Shown in pieces: positions 12,317 through 55,440 of a stretch of 64,000 nt of DNA. The notes under the pieces are model-generated. The model had not been told where the DNA came from. It saw only the letters and a list, made by a program, of their open reading frames with translations, and did no database searches. Numbering within the stretch: the first letter of the stretch is position 1; every line of letters begins with the position of its first letter. Made by a program: the position numbers and the translations under genes. This DNA comes from Glandiceps talaboti (lineage: Eukaryota; Hemichordata; Enteropneusta; Spengelidae), in assembly GCF_964340395.1 (NCBI RefSeq), contig NC_135554.1:27647092-27711091 (forward strand), written 5' to 3'.

Positions 12317-13207
12317 GGGTAGGAAACCAGGATCAAATAATACAAAGTTAGATTATACAATGGGTCAAAGTAAAATGTCACACTCCACGAGAACCGTGCC
12401 CCCTAATTTCCCCGATCCCTTCCTTTGAATTACTGAAGGCTCCCTAACTAGTGTTTTTAATCCCCCAACAAATTTGATGTGTCAAACCACAATGTTAGCT
12501 CTCAAGAAATATGCCAGCAAGGATTAATTATTTTCACAAAAACATTTTGTATACTGTAATAAAATAACAGTATATTAAGTTGTGGTTTTTTGAGGTTCCA
12601 ATATATTCCACAAACGCCAGATTCGAAAGAAGGATTGAATGCTTCATGTGTACATTAATTTGGCTACCTCCAGCTTCACAAATATCAGCCGGCGCGAATT
12701 ACTGATTTATCGATCTCAGCTACAATTCGTTATGCTAAGGGGACCAACAAAAGATATCTTCATCAACCCTGCAACCCGCATGAGTCTATTGGGTTCGGTT
12801 ATTTCCAATGAAAGTTTCCATAACAATCCTTACAGGAGCAAACATCAAAATCAAATATAACAAAGATATCTTACAAAATACATGTGAGTAAGATTTGTCC
12901 TTCTTTCTTACAATTCTATAAAGTAGCTAGCCATTTCCAGACTAAAAACAGGAAAGTGAGAATACGGCGCCCTCGCTCAAATTGGGGGTATCACCACCTC
13001 ATAGTACCGTTATGTCCCGGTATTTTGTAGAAGTGTAAATCAGGGATGTTTTTCGTATTGTTCAGACATCAAGGAAAGCAGCAGTGCTCTGTGATTAACC
13101 GAGTAACCTATACCATGTATACCCTAAAGTGCACACAGACAGGAAGTAGAGTGTCACCACAGACAGGAAGTAGAGCGCCACCATGGCAAATTTTGGGAAG
13201 GTCTATT

Positions 13208-13470
13208 GGTAAATATGACTTTAAAGTGGCCATATGGATGAGAATTTGGTATTTATTTTGGATTTGTATTTGATAAAACAGCTTCACCATGTTTTTCTAC
13301 TTGAAAAAATAATGTGAAATAACATATACCAAGTACATGTTCACATCTCAATAAACGGCAAAACATTAAACAATATGTAAAATGTTTGTTATTGTACGTA
13401 CAATAACAAACTTTTTACACTTTTTGTGTGCATCTTTTTGCAATGTATCCAAATGCCCACTTTAATGGAT
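13208..13470. mobile_element. MITE-like foldback element
   Basis: The terminal stretches ACTTTAAAGTGGCCATATGG and CCAAATGCCCACTTTAAT are imperfect inverted copies. The centre holds a palindrome around 13385-13420 (GTTTGTTATTGTACGTACAA and its mirror). There is no reading frame of note. It looks like a non-autonomous DNA element, but the family is not identified. Confidence 0.5.
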
Positions 13471-13943
13471 ACCCTAAACACGATGGCATGGGTGAGATGA
13501 CACCAGTCTCATTTGTACCTCTTCAAAGGAAAAGGTCCATCCGACCATAAGTATGCCTTTCAATCATTTAACTAGGACACTTTCATTAATATATGTATAT
13601 GGATTTTACAAACAAAATCGAACATATCAGTTTTTGGACATTTGAGGTTGAGCTAAACGGGCATGTTGAGCTGAATTTAAATCCGCCATTTTGCTGCAAA
13701 GGATATTGGGAAAGTTTTAAGTGTTCATTGTAAATTCGCATTTTTTTTCAGTCTGTACTCGAAAATGGGACCTAAGATATAGACTGTGTCACTTTAAAAT
13801 TGGACTTAAGCTGATGTCAGTGGGTCCCAGTTTGGTTTGACAATTCAAAAAGACAGTCTAGAATATACAAACTGGACGCGTAATGCAAGTCATAGGAGGG
13901 AAAAAGCGTTGCCAGATTAATGCTGTGTACGGCCACGCAGATC

Positions 13944-13949
13944 TTTATT
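13944..13949 (-). promoter_or_regulatory. Candidate polyadenylation signal of gene A
   Basis: AATAAA on the minus strand about 400 bp past the gene A stop. It is the first canonical hexamer noticed downstream. It is conserved in the inverted left-arm copy. Confidence 0.5.
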
Positions 13950-14351
13950 TGAAATATTATAATATATTGGTGAACGAAAGAGCAGAACATGAAGTAAACT
14001 ACATAGCAGACCATGAATGGTAATTGCCGAAAAGGGGTCGGAATTTATCAAATCAGGACCACAAACAAAGCACATAAACCGCTCAGGAAAAAATCCAGCA
14101 GTAAGCTCAAAACACATAGGGAATAAAAGTCTCGATACCCTAATGCAATGCTATACACATGTATATGTGCTGCTAATGTCGGGTACAGTTTTGACACGTT
14201 TTGATCCGTGTACGCTCTGTAGAGGGCACTACCCATTGAAGGCGTTTAAAGTACATGAACGTTAATTTTACTTTTAGATGTAAGACATCAACAAATACAT
14301 AGAAGAAGAAGGAGAGATAATATATTCATCTATGATTCAACACTAACAGCA

Positions 14352-25086
<10,735 letters not shown>

Positions 25087-25700
25087 GTAGGTCCTTCAGA
25101 ATATGACTGCGGTCGTGTATTAATAATCTCGAATTATCTGTTATTGCAAGTGGTATCATCTGCAGAGCTCTTATTTTTAATAAAATCATTCTACGTTGTC
25201 ACATTTGCTACCGTCGTAGTCATCCATTACTAGTTTTAAAATGATTGAAAAAAATGATTTTAAAAATATTACAGTAATTCATGACCAGACGTTCCTCCTC
25301 CTCTGAATCAGATTGGTGAACAGAAGACAGAAATTTGGAAAGACATATTTTCCTCTTCGATATTTAGGTTAGGAATAGTTAAATGTATTTTGTCAATGTA
25401 TTCTATTTTCTAATGTTGTCTGACCTGTGTAATAGTACACCAGTATAATTTACTCTAGTTGATTTAGGAACAGCACAAATGTAGCTTAGGGCCGAGATCA
25501 ATGGATCACTGTATGATTAACACTTAATTCTTTAGTTTGGGGGTGAGGGATAAAGTGGGGTTAAAATCATTTTAGTTCTCATGATTTTACTTGTAATGGA
25601 ATTTGGTCGGTGTCCCTTTATATTCAAATATTTCTAAACAAGTATTTCAAATAGAGAAATGGAAGCATTTTTGGTTTACTAAATTGTCTATGAAATAGCA
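25087..25700. other. 5' flank of gene A, no exon recognised
   Basis: AT-rich DNA upstream of the gene A start codon. No TATA box or other core element can be placed with confidence, and no open frame looks coding. Confidence 0.5.
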
Positions 25701-25710
25701 TATTTCTCAC

Positions 25711-26967
25711 TACATATAGCTTTCTATTTATAATACTACATACTACTACATATGGCTTTCTATTTATAATACTACATACTACTACATATGGCTTTCTATT
25801 TATAATACTACATACTACTACATATAGCTTTCTATTTATAATACTACATACTACTACATATGGCTTTCTATTTATAATACTACATACTACTACATATGGC
25901 TTTCTATTCTATTCATAGCACTACATACTACTACATATGGCTTTCTATTTATAATACTACATACTACTACATATGGCTTTCTATTCTATTCATAGCACTA
26001 CATACTACTACATATGGCTTTCTATTTATAATACTACATACTATTTATAATACTACATACTACTACATATGGCTTTCTGTTTATAATACTACATACTACT
26101 ACATATGGCTTTCTATTTATAATACTACATACTACTACATATGGCTTTCTGTTTATAATACTACATACTACTACATATGGCTTTCTATTTATAATATTAC
26201 ATACTACTACATATGGCTTTCTGTTTATAATACTACATACTACTACATACTGGCTTTGTATTCATAGCACTACATACTACTACATATAGCTTTCTATTTA
26301 TAATACTACATACTACTACATATAGCTTTCTATTTATAATACTACATACTACTACATATGGCTTTCTGTTTATAATACTACATACTACTACATACTGGCT
26401 TTGTATTCATAGCACTACATACTACTACATATAGCTTTCTATTTATAATACTACATACTACTACATATGGCTTTCTATTTATAATATTACATACTACTAC
26501 ATATGACTTTCTATTTATAATATTACATACTACTACATATGGCTTTCTTTTATAATACTACATACTACTACATATGACTTTCTATTTATAATACTACATA
26601 CTACTACATATGGCTTTCTATTTATAATACTACATACTAATACATATGACTTTCTATTTATAATACTACATACTACTACATATGGCTTTCTATTTATAAT
26701 ACTACATACTACTACATATGGCTTTCTATTTATAATATTACATACTACTACATATGACTTTCTATTTATAATACTACATACTAATACATATGACTTTCTA
26801 TTTATAATATTACATACTACTACATATGGCTTTCTTTTATAATACTACATACTACTACATATGGCTTTCTATTTATAATACTACATACTACTACATATGG
26901 CTTTCTATTTATAATACTACATACTAATACATATGACTTTCTATTTATAATACTACATACTAATACA
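25711..26967. repeat. 36-bp minisatellite array
   Basis: About 35 units built from CTACTACATATGGCTTTCT plus TTTATAATACTACATA. Some units carry a TTCTATTCATAGCAC variant or are shortened, so unlike the 27-bp and 42-bp arrays this one has indels. It lies between gene A and the gene C duplicate. The 12-codon frames on either strand are repeat artefacts. Confidence 0.95.
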
Positions 26968-27278
26968 CACTGATTTGAAACTGACTCTGTCTCAGTGTCT
27001 GAAACAACTATCAATTTCGGTATGAGGCCTAACTGATATTGCTCAACATTTTTTCTTAAATCTAGATCTTTTAAATCTAAGATATTAGTTTTTTTCTTTT
27101 TAAGTTCTATCAAAGGTTGATATATGGGGATGACAATAGCTTCTCTGCGTCACAACGACAGTGCGTAGAACTATTTTATGAAGCAATTTGAGACGTTATT
27201 GAAAGGATGTGGTATGGATGGTGTAATCCCAGAGATTCTAGGAAGGTGGATGGGGCACCATGTCATCACGGGGTCGAG

Positions 27279-27640
27279 AAGTGCCCCTATTCAATGTCTG
27301 CTATGTTTTGGTAAAACTGCTTTCAAAATATCATGAGCAGATAAATAAATATCGCCTAGTGGCTCGCACCGTCATGATGACATTTATATAAAGCTAGATG
27401 ACCGACCAAGAGACCCTATTCAATGTTTTGGTAAAACTGCTTTCAAAATATCATGAGCAGATAAATAAATCTCGCCTAGTGGCTCGCACCGTCATGATGA
27501 CATTTATATAAAGCTAGATGACCGACTAAGTGCCCCTATTCAATGTCTGCAATGTTTTGGTAAAACTGCTTTCAAAATGTCATGAGCAGATAAATAAATA
27601 TAGCTAGCTAGATAACCGACCATAGATAGCTAGATGACCG
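27279..27640. repeat. Three tandem copies of a 120-130 bp unit
   Basis: CCCTATTCAATG followed by TTTTGGTAAAACTGCTTTC and, in the first two copies, GGCTCGCACCGTCATGATG recur at 27285, 27414 and 27534. The third copy is truncated and runs into short GATAGCTAGATGACCG repeats. Confidence 0.88.
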
Positions 27641-28103
27641 ACCATCTTTCCTGGTATAAATGATCCGCATAGCGTCCAAATCGCCAAACAATCCATATCC
27701 ATTCTTACAGTGTCGAATCAAACTTTTGTTCCCAACAGAAAATTGAAATTGTTACCTACATCTTCGACTGCTCACTTCAGTATGTATGTCAATAGATTGA
27801 TCTGCTTGGGTTTGTGTTTTGAACACGCTTAATTCAGTGTATATGGTTCACCAACAGAGATGAATTTTCAAGAAGTCATCATTCTTTGTTTTATCCTGCA
27901 GTGGATTTTTGCACGTCACTAGTATTCACTGAAAAATAAAAATAAAACTTGTTTTAATATAAAACAGAAAGACTGCAAGTGATAGTAGAAATACATATAT
28001 ATGTACCTATGATATACAGGATGGAAATCTTGACAGTTCATCACTCCAATTAAATTATTTGTTTCTGGTTACAGAATTTGCAAATCAGCCACTTTTTCTG
28101 TTT

Positions 28104-28105
<2 letters not shown>
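27641..28105. other. Non-coding spacer, nothing recognised
   Basis: No exon-like frame and no repeat beyond short AT-rich tracts. Confidence 0.5.
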
Positions 28106-28106
<1 letters not shown>

Positions 28107-28178
<72 letters not shown>

Positions 28179-28283
28179 GCCTGCCTGCCTGTCTGTCTGT
28201 CTGTCTGTCTGTCTGTGTGTGTATGTGTGTGTGTTTGGCTGTCTGTCTGTCTGTCTGTATGTCTGTCTGTCTGTCTGTCTGTC
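28107..28283. repeat. (TGTC)n microsatellite
   Basis: Long TGTC run with a GCC block and a TGTGTATG interruption. It sits just outside the inverted gene C duplicate. VCLS/DRQT frames here are artefacts. Confidence 0.97.
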
Positions 28284-28914
28284 TTCATTTTGATATTCCA
28301 TCACGTGACGTTTCACAACAGCTATTCTACGTGTGCAATGTTTGCTCAAATGAACAAGTCTTTACTTTTGGTATGTTTGTCTATTTTGAAAGAGTTAAGC
28401 TTATTAATACTGTCTAGTTTGATCGATCGACAGAAACATTTCAGAGAAATTAAATTAGTAGTTGTGATTACATTTAAATCAAAATATTGATTAAAAATGT
28501 TTAGATTTCCTGCCTAAAACGGAAATTGAAACGGAATTTGAAATAAATTTGAAATTTATCAGAATGTATAAAAAATAAACGAATTTTGGTAAAAAAAAGT
28601 TTAGCAGATGATGGTACTTAAGTGTTGTCCAGCTTATTATGGTAACAGCTTGAGATTAAATTTGTTGACATGTGGGTCCTGAGTTGAAACATAATGGAAA
28701 CTACACGTAGGAACGTACGGATGGCGTTCTAATATCTACTTACCCATAAGGATCGCATTCTCACGAATATCTACTTAAATACTATGTTCAGTACTTTCAG
28801 AAATAAAACGGACTACAAATTCACACTGGTTCGTTGTCATATGTCATCACTGTGTGACGTCATCGGAAGTGTGTAACACTTAAGATAGTTGAGTAGTTTT
28901 CACAAGGTACTAAC

Positions 28915-30098
<1,184 letters not shown>

Positions 30099-30423
30099 TG
30101 TATAAAATATAATATTAGAATATCATATCTTATATTATAAGAAATCTAAAATTCATAAAGGTTGATATTTTAACAGGTTTTTCAAAAGTGCTCAAAGTTG
30201 ATGTATTTATTGCTTTCAACGTTGCATCATAATTTCCACCAATATAAACAAACTGATGGAAGACTCGCCAGGACCTACGTCATAGGCACTGTACAGTTTT
30301 ATTCCATAAAAAGTAATTTTTAATCACAGAAGCGTTATTACAAATGTCAGTTGTAAAGTACGTCCATCACGTCTTTTTAAGTGCTGGCCTTTAAATATAT
30401 GCCAAGATCCAAACACAGAATTT

Positions 30424-30921
30424 AATTTATACCGTGGCTTCACACTATTCACTGTGGTATTGGAAACAATCAATGCCTTCACACAGCTCACTGTACTGAT
30501 AGTAGTTGGAAACAACCAATGCCTTCACACAATTCACTGTGGTGATAGTAGTTGGAAACAACCAATGCCTTCACACTATTCACTGTGGTGATAGTAGTTG
30601 GAAACAACCAATGCCTTCACACAATTCACTGTGGTGATAGTAGTTGGAAACAACCAATGCCTTCACACTATTCACTGTGGTGATAGTAGTTGGAAACAAC
30701 CAATGCCTTCACACTATTCACTGTGGTGATAGTAGTTGGAAACAACCAATGCCTTCACACTATTCACTGTGGTGATAGTAGTTGGAAACAACCAATGCCT
30801 TCGCACAATTCACTGTACTGATAGTACTTGGAAACAACCAATGCCTTCACACAATTCACTGTACTGATAGTACTTGGAAACAACCAATGCCTTCACACAA
30901 TTCACTGTGGTAATAGTAGTC
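30424..30921. repeat. 46-bp minisatellite array
   Basis: About 11 units containing CCAATGCCTTCACAC, ATTCACTGTGGTGATAGTAG and TTGGAAACAA. The first unit is shortened, and later units show GTACTGATAGTAC variants. Confidence 0.95.
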
Positions 30922-31095
30922 CCCCCCGTCCTCTCCTCTTGTAAATACTGGATGCTCCTTACTGTAACACCAGCTCACTCCTCTATCTCAACATTATCAT
31001 TAGAGGTCAAGTTTATAATGCTAACTTACTTTGATAATAAAGACGGAAAAATGGTCATAGTACGATAGCATGAATATTGAACACTTACTATCAAC

Positions 31096-33994
31096 ACTCA
31101 GACGGGCCAAGACCGGTATATATGGACTGAAACACTGCTCAGACGGGCCAACACTGGTATATATGGACTGAAACACTGCTCAGACGGGCCAAGACCGGTA
31201 TATATGGACTGAAACATTGCTCAGACGGGCCAAGACCGGTATATATGGACTGAAACACTGCTCAGACGGGCCAAGACCGGTATATATGGACTGAAACACT
31301 GCTCAGACGGGCCAAAACCGGTATATATGGACTGAAACACTGCTCAGACGGGCCAAGACCGGTATACATGGACTGAAACACTGCTCAGACGGGCCAAGAC
31401 CGGTATATATGGACTGAAACACTGCTCAGACGGGCCAAAACCGGTATATATGGACTGAAACACTGCTCAGACGGGCCAAAACCGGTATATATGGACTGAA
31501 ACACTGCTCAGACGGGCCAACACCGGTATATATGGACTGAAACACTGCTCAGACGGGCCAAAACCGGTATATATGGACTGAAACACTGCTCAGACGGGCC
31601 AAGACCGGTATACATGGACTGAAACATTGCTCAGACGGGCCAAGACCGGTATATATGGACTGAAACACTGCTCAGACGGGCCAAAACCGGTATATATGGA
31701 CTGAAACACTTCTCAGACGGGCCAAGACCGGTATATATGGACTGAAACACTGCTCAGACGGGCCAAAACCGGTATATATGGACTGAAACACTGCTCAGAC
31801 GGGCCAAGACCGGTATACATGGACTGAAACATTGCTCAGACGGGCCAAGACCGGTATATATGGACTGAAACACTGCTCAGACGGGCCAAGACCGGTATAT
31901 ATGGACTGAAACACTGCTCAGACGGGCCAAAACCGGTATATATGTACTGAAACACTGCTCAGACGGGCCAAGACCGGTATATATCGACTGAAACACTGCT
32001 CAGACGGGCCAAGACCGGTATATATCGACTGAAACACTGCTCAGACGGGCCAAGACCGGTATATATGGACTGAAACACTGCTCAGACGGGCCAAAACCGG
32101 TATATATGGACTGAAACATTGCTCAGACGGGCCAAAACCGGTATATATGTACTGAAACACTGCTCAGACGGGCCAAAACCGGTATATATGTACTGAAACA
32201 CTGCTCAGACGGGCCAAGACCGGTATATATGGACTGAAACACTGCTCAGACGGGCCAAAACCGGTATATATGTACTACAACACTGCTCAGACGGGCCAAG
32301 ACCGGTATATATGGACTGAAACACTTCTCAGACGGGCCAAGACCGGTATATATGGACTGAAACACTGCTCAGACGGGCGAAGACCGGTATATATGGACTG
32401 AAACACTGCTCAGACGGGCCAAAACCGGTATATATGGACTGAAACACTGCTCAGACGGGCCAAGACCGGTATATATGGACTGAAACACTGCTCAGACGGG
32501 CCAAGACCGGTATATATGTACTGAAACACTGCTCAGACGGGCCAAGACCGGTATATATGGACTGAAACACTTCTCAGACGGGCCAAGACCGGTATATATG
32601 GACTGAAACACTGCTCAGACGGGCCAACACTGGTATATATGGACTGAAACACTGCTCAGACGGGCCAAGACCGGTATATATGGACTGAAACATTGCTCAG
32701 ACGGGCCAAGACCGGTATATATCGACTGAAACATTGCTCAGACGGGCCAAGACCGGTATATATGGACTGAAACACTTCTCAGACGGGCCAAGACCGGTAT
32801 ATATGGACTGAAACACTGCTCAGACGGGCCAAGACCGGTATATATGGACTGAAACACTGCTCAGACGGGCCAAAACCGGTATATATGGACTGAAACATTG
32901 CTCAGACGGGCCAAAACCGGTATATATGTACTGAAACACTGCTCAGACGGGCCAAGACCGGTATATATGGACTGAAACACTGCTCAGACGGGCCAAAACC
33001 GGTATATATGGACTGAAACACTGCTCAGACGGGCCAAGACCGGTATATATCGACTGAAACACTGCTCAGACGGGCCAAGACCGGTATATATGGACTTAGC
33101 CTGAAACATTGCTCAGACGGGCCAAGACCGGTATATATGTACTGAAACATTGCTCAGACGGGCCAAGACCGGTATATTTGTACTGAAACACTGCTCAGAC
33201 GGGCGAAGACCGGTATATATGGACTGAAACACTGCTCAGACGGGCCAAGACCGGTATATATGGACTGAAACACTGCTCAGACGGGCCAAGACCGGTATAT
33301 ATGGACTGAAACACTGCTCAGACGGGCCAACACTGGTATATATGGACTGAAACACTGCTCAGACGGGCCAAGACCGGTATATATGTACTGAAACACTGCT
33401 CAGACGGGCCAAGACCGGTATATATGGACTGAAACACTGCTCAGACGGGCCAAGACCGGTATATATGGACTGAAACACTGCTCAGACGGGCCAAGACCGG
33501 TATATATGGACTGAAACACTGCTCAGACGGGCCAAGACCGGTATATATGGACTGAAACACTGCTCAGATGGGCCAAGACCGGTATATATCGACTGAAACA
33601 CTGCTCAAACGGAACAAGACCGGTATATATCGACTGAAACACTGCTCAGACGGGCCAAGACCGGTATATATCGACTGAAACACTGCTCAGACGGGCCAAG
33701 ACCGGTATATATCGACTGAAACACTGCTCAGACGGGCCAAGACCGGTATATATCGACTGAAACACTGCTCAGACGGGCCAAGACCGGTATATATGGACTG
33801 AAACACTGCTCAGACGGGCCAAGACCGGTATATATCGACTGAAACACTGCTTAGACGGAACAAGACCGGTATATATGGACTGAAACACTGATCAGACGGG
33901 CCAAGACCGGTATATATGGACTGAAACACTGCTCAGACGGGCCAAGACCGGTATATATGGACTGAAACACTTCTCAGACGGGCCAAAACCGGTC
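31096..33994. repeat. 41-bp minisatellite array, about 70 copies
   Basis: Units contain GCTCAGACGGGCCAAGACC then GGTATATATGGACTGAAACA at a constant 41-bp spacing, apart from one insertion near 33094 (GGACTTAGCC). Substitution variants are AAGACC/AAAACC/AACACC, ATGGAC/ATCGAC/ATGTAC and CTGCTC/CTTCTC. A run of ATCGAC variants clusters at 33580-33840. The period is not a codon multiple and no reading frame survives. It lies between pseudogene D and gene B. Confidence 0.98.
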
Positions 33995-34337
33995 AACAAT
34001 TTTCTTGATAATAACTGATGACACGTGTGGAGCTTGAGACGTTATTGTGGAAACATCTACAATTTTGTGAAGACAAACTTGCCGTCATTGTATCAGAAAG
34101 GATCTGGAATGAACAAAAGTTGGTATTAAAGGCACAAACTTTGCAGATTCATTTGTTGTTTTCTTAACTACTTTCACAATTGTCGCATGGTAACCATACG
34201 GTGTACAAATGATGTAACGTATAATTTGTAGGCACAGCATATAATGCAGGAAATGATATAATGTGTTATAAAACACATGTTGACTGATTGTACTCGTTCA
34301 ACACCGTACGTCAGTTTCCCTCGGTTCTGTGGATTAT

Positions 34338-34398
34338 CCCCACCACATCCAGGCTGTTTCTCTTGGGCTTCGATGTCGGGAAACAGTCTGTGGTGGGG
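34338..34398. other. GC-rich inverted repeat (hairpin)
   Basis: CCCCACCACA and CTGTTTC on the left pair with GAAACAG and TGTGGTGGGG on the right, around a loop of about 20 bp. No homology is recognised. It could form a stable stem in RNA or a cruciform in DNA. Confidence 0.55.
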
Positions 34399-34458
34399 TG
34401 ACCCACAGTCCCTCATCAAACAAACAGACGTATGATATTGTCCTCGCGATCAATCAAC

Positions 34459-34519
34459 ATGTATGTATGTATGTATGTATGTATGTATGTATGTATGTAT
34501 GTATGTATGTATGTATGTA

Positions 34520-34568
<49 letters not shown>

Positions 34569-34586
34569 TGTATGTATGTATGTATG

Positions 34587-34616
<30 letters not shown>
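34459..34616. repeat. (TATG)n/(TG)n microsatellite upstream of gene B
   Basis: TATG run, TG run, then TATG again. All MYVC frames here are artefacts. Confidence 0.97.
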
Positions 34617-34617
<1 letters not shown>

Positions 34618-35146
34618 GGTTAGAAATATTATACGAGTTTCCTATGTACTCCTACATGTAATAACATGACATGAATTCACTATTCTGAATATGTTATTAT
34701 TACAGTAACTGTCAAAATAAAGGAAAGTAAAGGAAAACCCCAAATGGGACTATTTAAATTGTTACAGCTGTGTGGAACTATAAGCGACCTCCAGCAACAA
34801 AACGTGAATATTTCGTAACTCAAACATGATATTCTAAAATGCTTAAAGACCAGTTCATATCTCTTTAGGTACAACCCTTTGGCAAAGTTCTTTACAAATA
34901 TCTTCATTGTCAAATATTTGAATGAACTGTTTCGGGCTATTTCAATTATTATTTTGTGCTGAAACTGAAAGCCTCAAAATATCGAGAAAATGTGAACGTT
35001 TCATTTCAACGGTTGTCCCTGCAGATGATACCGGTTGTCAAAACACCACATACGTAGTTACCATGGCAATAAATGGTAATTGTGCTTAGATGTATTAATC
35101 ACGGATGAAAGCTCATCTTCTAATCTAGTTGTAACAAAAGTAAAAT

Positions 35147-42227
<7,081 letters not shown>

Positions 42228-43014
42228 AATGATATGGCATGGACTTCATGGTTGACTTTCAAATAGAATGATATGGCATGGACTTCATGGTTGACTTTCA
42301 AATAGAATGATATGGCATGGACTCCATGGTTGACTTTCAAATAAGAATAATATGGCATGGACTCCATGGTTGATTTTCCAATAGAATAATATGGCATGGA
42401 CTCCATGGTTGATTTTCCAATAGAATAATATGGCATGGACTCCATGGTTGACTTTCAAATAGAATGATATGGCATGGACTCCATGGTTGACTTTCAAATA
42501 GAATGATATGGCATGGACTCCATGGTTGACTTTCAAATAGAATGATATGGCATGGACTCCATGGTTGACTTTCAAATAGAATGATATGACATGGACTCCA
42601 TGGTTGACTTTCAAATAAAATGATATGGCATGGACTCCATGGTTGACTTTCAAATAAAATAATATGGCATGGACTCCATGGTTGACTTTCAAATAGAATG
42701 ATATGGTATGGACTCCATGGTTGACTTTCAAATAAAATAATATGGCATGGACTCCATGGTTGACTTTCAAATAAAATAATATGGCATGGACTCCATGGTT
42801 GACTTTCAAATAGAATGATATGGCATGGACTCCATGGTTGACTTTCAAATAGAATAATATGGCATGGACCCCATGGTTGACTTTCAAATAAAATGATATG
42901 GCATGGACTCCATGGTTGACTTTCAAATAGAATAATACATCACACATATCACATCTCTTATTTGGAAAGTTTACTTTCTAGATTTATATTCCTATCAATT
43001 AATATTAGAATGAA

Positions 43015-43020
43015 AATAAA
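43015..43020 (+). promoter_or_regulatory. Candidate polyadenylation signal of gene B
   Basis: AATAAA about 80 bp after the end of the 39-bp array. Earlier hexamers within the array (units with TCAAATAAAAT) compete as candidates. Confidence 0.4.
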
Positions 43021-43226
43021 ATATCAAATCGGAATATGACACTCGAGCTGTATTTTTTGTATTTCTTTTGACGCATATGCCAGTGTGTGTTGTTGCTGGT
43101 AACGCATTATCACATTAACATTACTGATATAACTTTTAACCTATTTCAAAACGCTATATAGCTATAGAGGCCTACTAACGCCCCCTCCCCCTATATACTA
43201 CTACCTGCCGTATCGTAACTTTCAAT

Positions 43227-43650
43227 ATAATAACACATACATACATACATACATACATACATACATACATACATACATACATACATACACGCATACATGC
43301 ATACACACATACACACACATACATCAGAAGTCGGAAGTCGGAAGTCGGAAGTCAGAAGTAAGAAGTCGGAAGTCAGAAGTAAGAAGTCCCTCTACGGCTT
43401 TCGTACAAATGCTATGATTTCTCAGCTGACCGACAGATGTATTGGGTATAAGAATTCCCATTTGCTTTAAAACTCTTGACCTTAACAAAAGACATACATA
43501 CGCGTTATACATACATACATACATACATACATACATACATACATACATACACACACACATACATACATACATACATACATACATACATACATACATACAT
43601 ACATACATACATACATACATACATACATACATACATACATACATACATTG
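43227..43650. repeat. (TACA)n tracts flanking a 7-bp GAAGTCG repeat
   Basis: TACA runs at 43227-43322 and 43512-43650. Between them, 43325-43389 holds a GAAGTCG/GAAGTCA/GAAGTAA heptamer array. These lie between genes B and C. Confidence 0.93.
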
Positions 43651-44463
43651 GGCACCAACTTGTTGGAGACTTGGTGAGTTAGGATATACCTTGTAAGAAA
43701 GTCATTGTTTGCGCAACTCGAGTCGAGCTATAGTGGAGACATTGCACCAACTACGCAGCTTACACCACATCAATCGCCCGTTTAAAACTTTATTAAAGAT
43801 AATTTTCTCGAGCTATTAAATATAGTTAAAAGCAGCAGGATATCCCCATGCAAGAGCTGAAACATCACACTACTGAAAGAATTTAAAAGATTGTGATTTT
43901 TGAATAGACACCTGTGTGTGATCAGAAATTGACCAATTGGGCTGAGGACGTGCTCACAAATCACCAAGTCATTTTGAGCAACAGGCCACTGCATTTCAGT
44001 CACCTTGCACATGTGCAACACATGCTCCCATCAATATATTTTCTCATTCTGGGCTTTGAGTTTGGTATGAGAAGACTGTAATATCGTGGGCACTGTACAG
44101 TGCTGGGCGTTTGCAGATAAATAATCTAGTTTGGCTTCTCCACGATTTCGGTAACACATTGGTGAATAAAATTTAATCCCCGTGTCCTCTAAATGTTTAC
44201 GTCATCTTTTTAATTATTTGTTGTCGTTTACGAGACTTGAAACCAGCTCTGCGTGCCTCAAAATCTTACGTGATTTCACTGTAGCAGCTGGCACAATACA
44301 TCTTTAACGCTGTCGTGTTGTGTGGATCAATTTTGCATTGCATAAAGACTATATCGAGCAGACGACGGAGTTACTGTTGTCAGCTTGATTTATTATTACC
44401 CAGCGTCCACCGCGGTTGCCACCATCAGCCATATAGCTTAGTAGTTTCTGGTCTACATTCAAC
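43651..44463. other. 5' flank of gene C
   Basis: Non-repetitive DNA upstream of the gene C start codon. No core promoter element can be placed with confidence, and no other gene is recognised. Confidence 0.5.
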
Positions 44464-54789
<10,326 letters not shown>

Positions 54790-54859
54790 TTAAAAATAGC
54801 GCCAATGGCGTTGTTGCACAACTGTGTACAGTTTTTTAAAAATTTTTATCCACATGCTG

Positions 54860-55381
54860 ATCCATGCTAGGTATAGGTGTTCATTTGCTGAATGATTATC
54901 CAGTTGCCTATCCAACCCTGTTGTTATATTTGCAATATACGTGATCATTTGTCTGTTGCTATGGGCGTGGTCTTGTTGCTAGGTATATTTGCATACATTT
55001 TATGAATGTTTATTCATTTGGCTATTTATTAATCGCTGTTACCTTTGTGAAATACACCACCGTTTGGCTGTTGCTATGGGCGTGGTCATGGTTGCTAGGG
55101 CCAACTGTGTCAAAATAGTTTGAAGAAAATCTGCAGAATAACACTTCTAGAAACATGCCATTCTTTATCTAAACACCCAAAGAATGTTCCCACCAAATTT
55201 CAGACTGATCTGCATAGTAGTTTTTACGTTTTTGACCAAAATCACATTTTTGACCAAAATCACACATCGATATTATGATCATGTTGATTTGAACAATTTC
55301 TCAACTAGACACCCAGGAAGCAAGGTAATACACCCACCACATATCATGGCAATCGGTCTGGCGGTTTTTGACTTTAAGTTG

Positions 55382-55440
<59 letters not shown>

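Noticed and set aside
25896-26267. 123-codon frame with YYYIWLS repeats
   Set aside because: Produced by the 36-bp minisatellite.
31096-33994. CRISPR-like array
   Set aside because: Units are contiguous with no unique spacers, and the context is an animal genome, so it is a minisatellite.
42285-42947. 220-codon minus-strand frame repeating NHGVHAISFYLKV
   Set aside because: Antisense of the 39-bp array copied from the gene B coding end.
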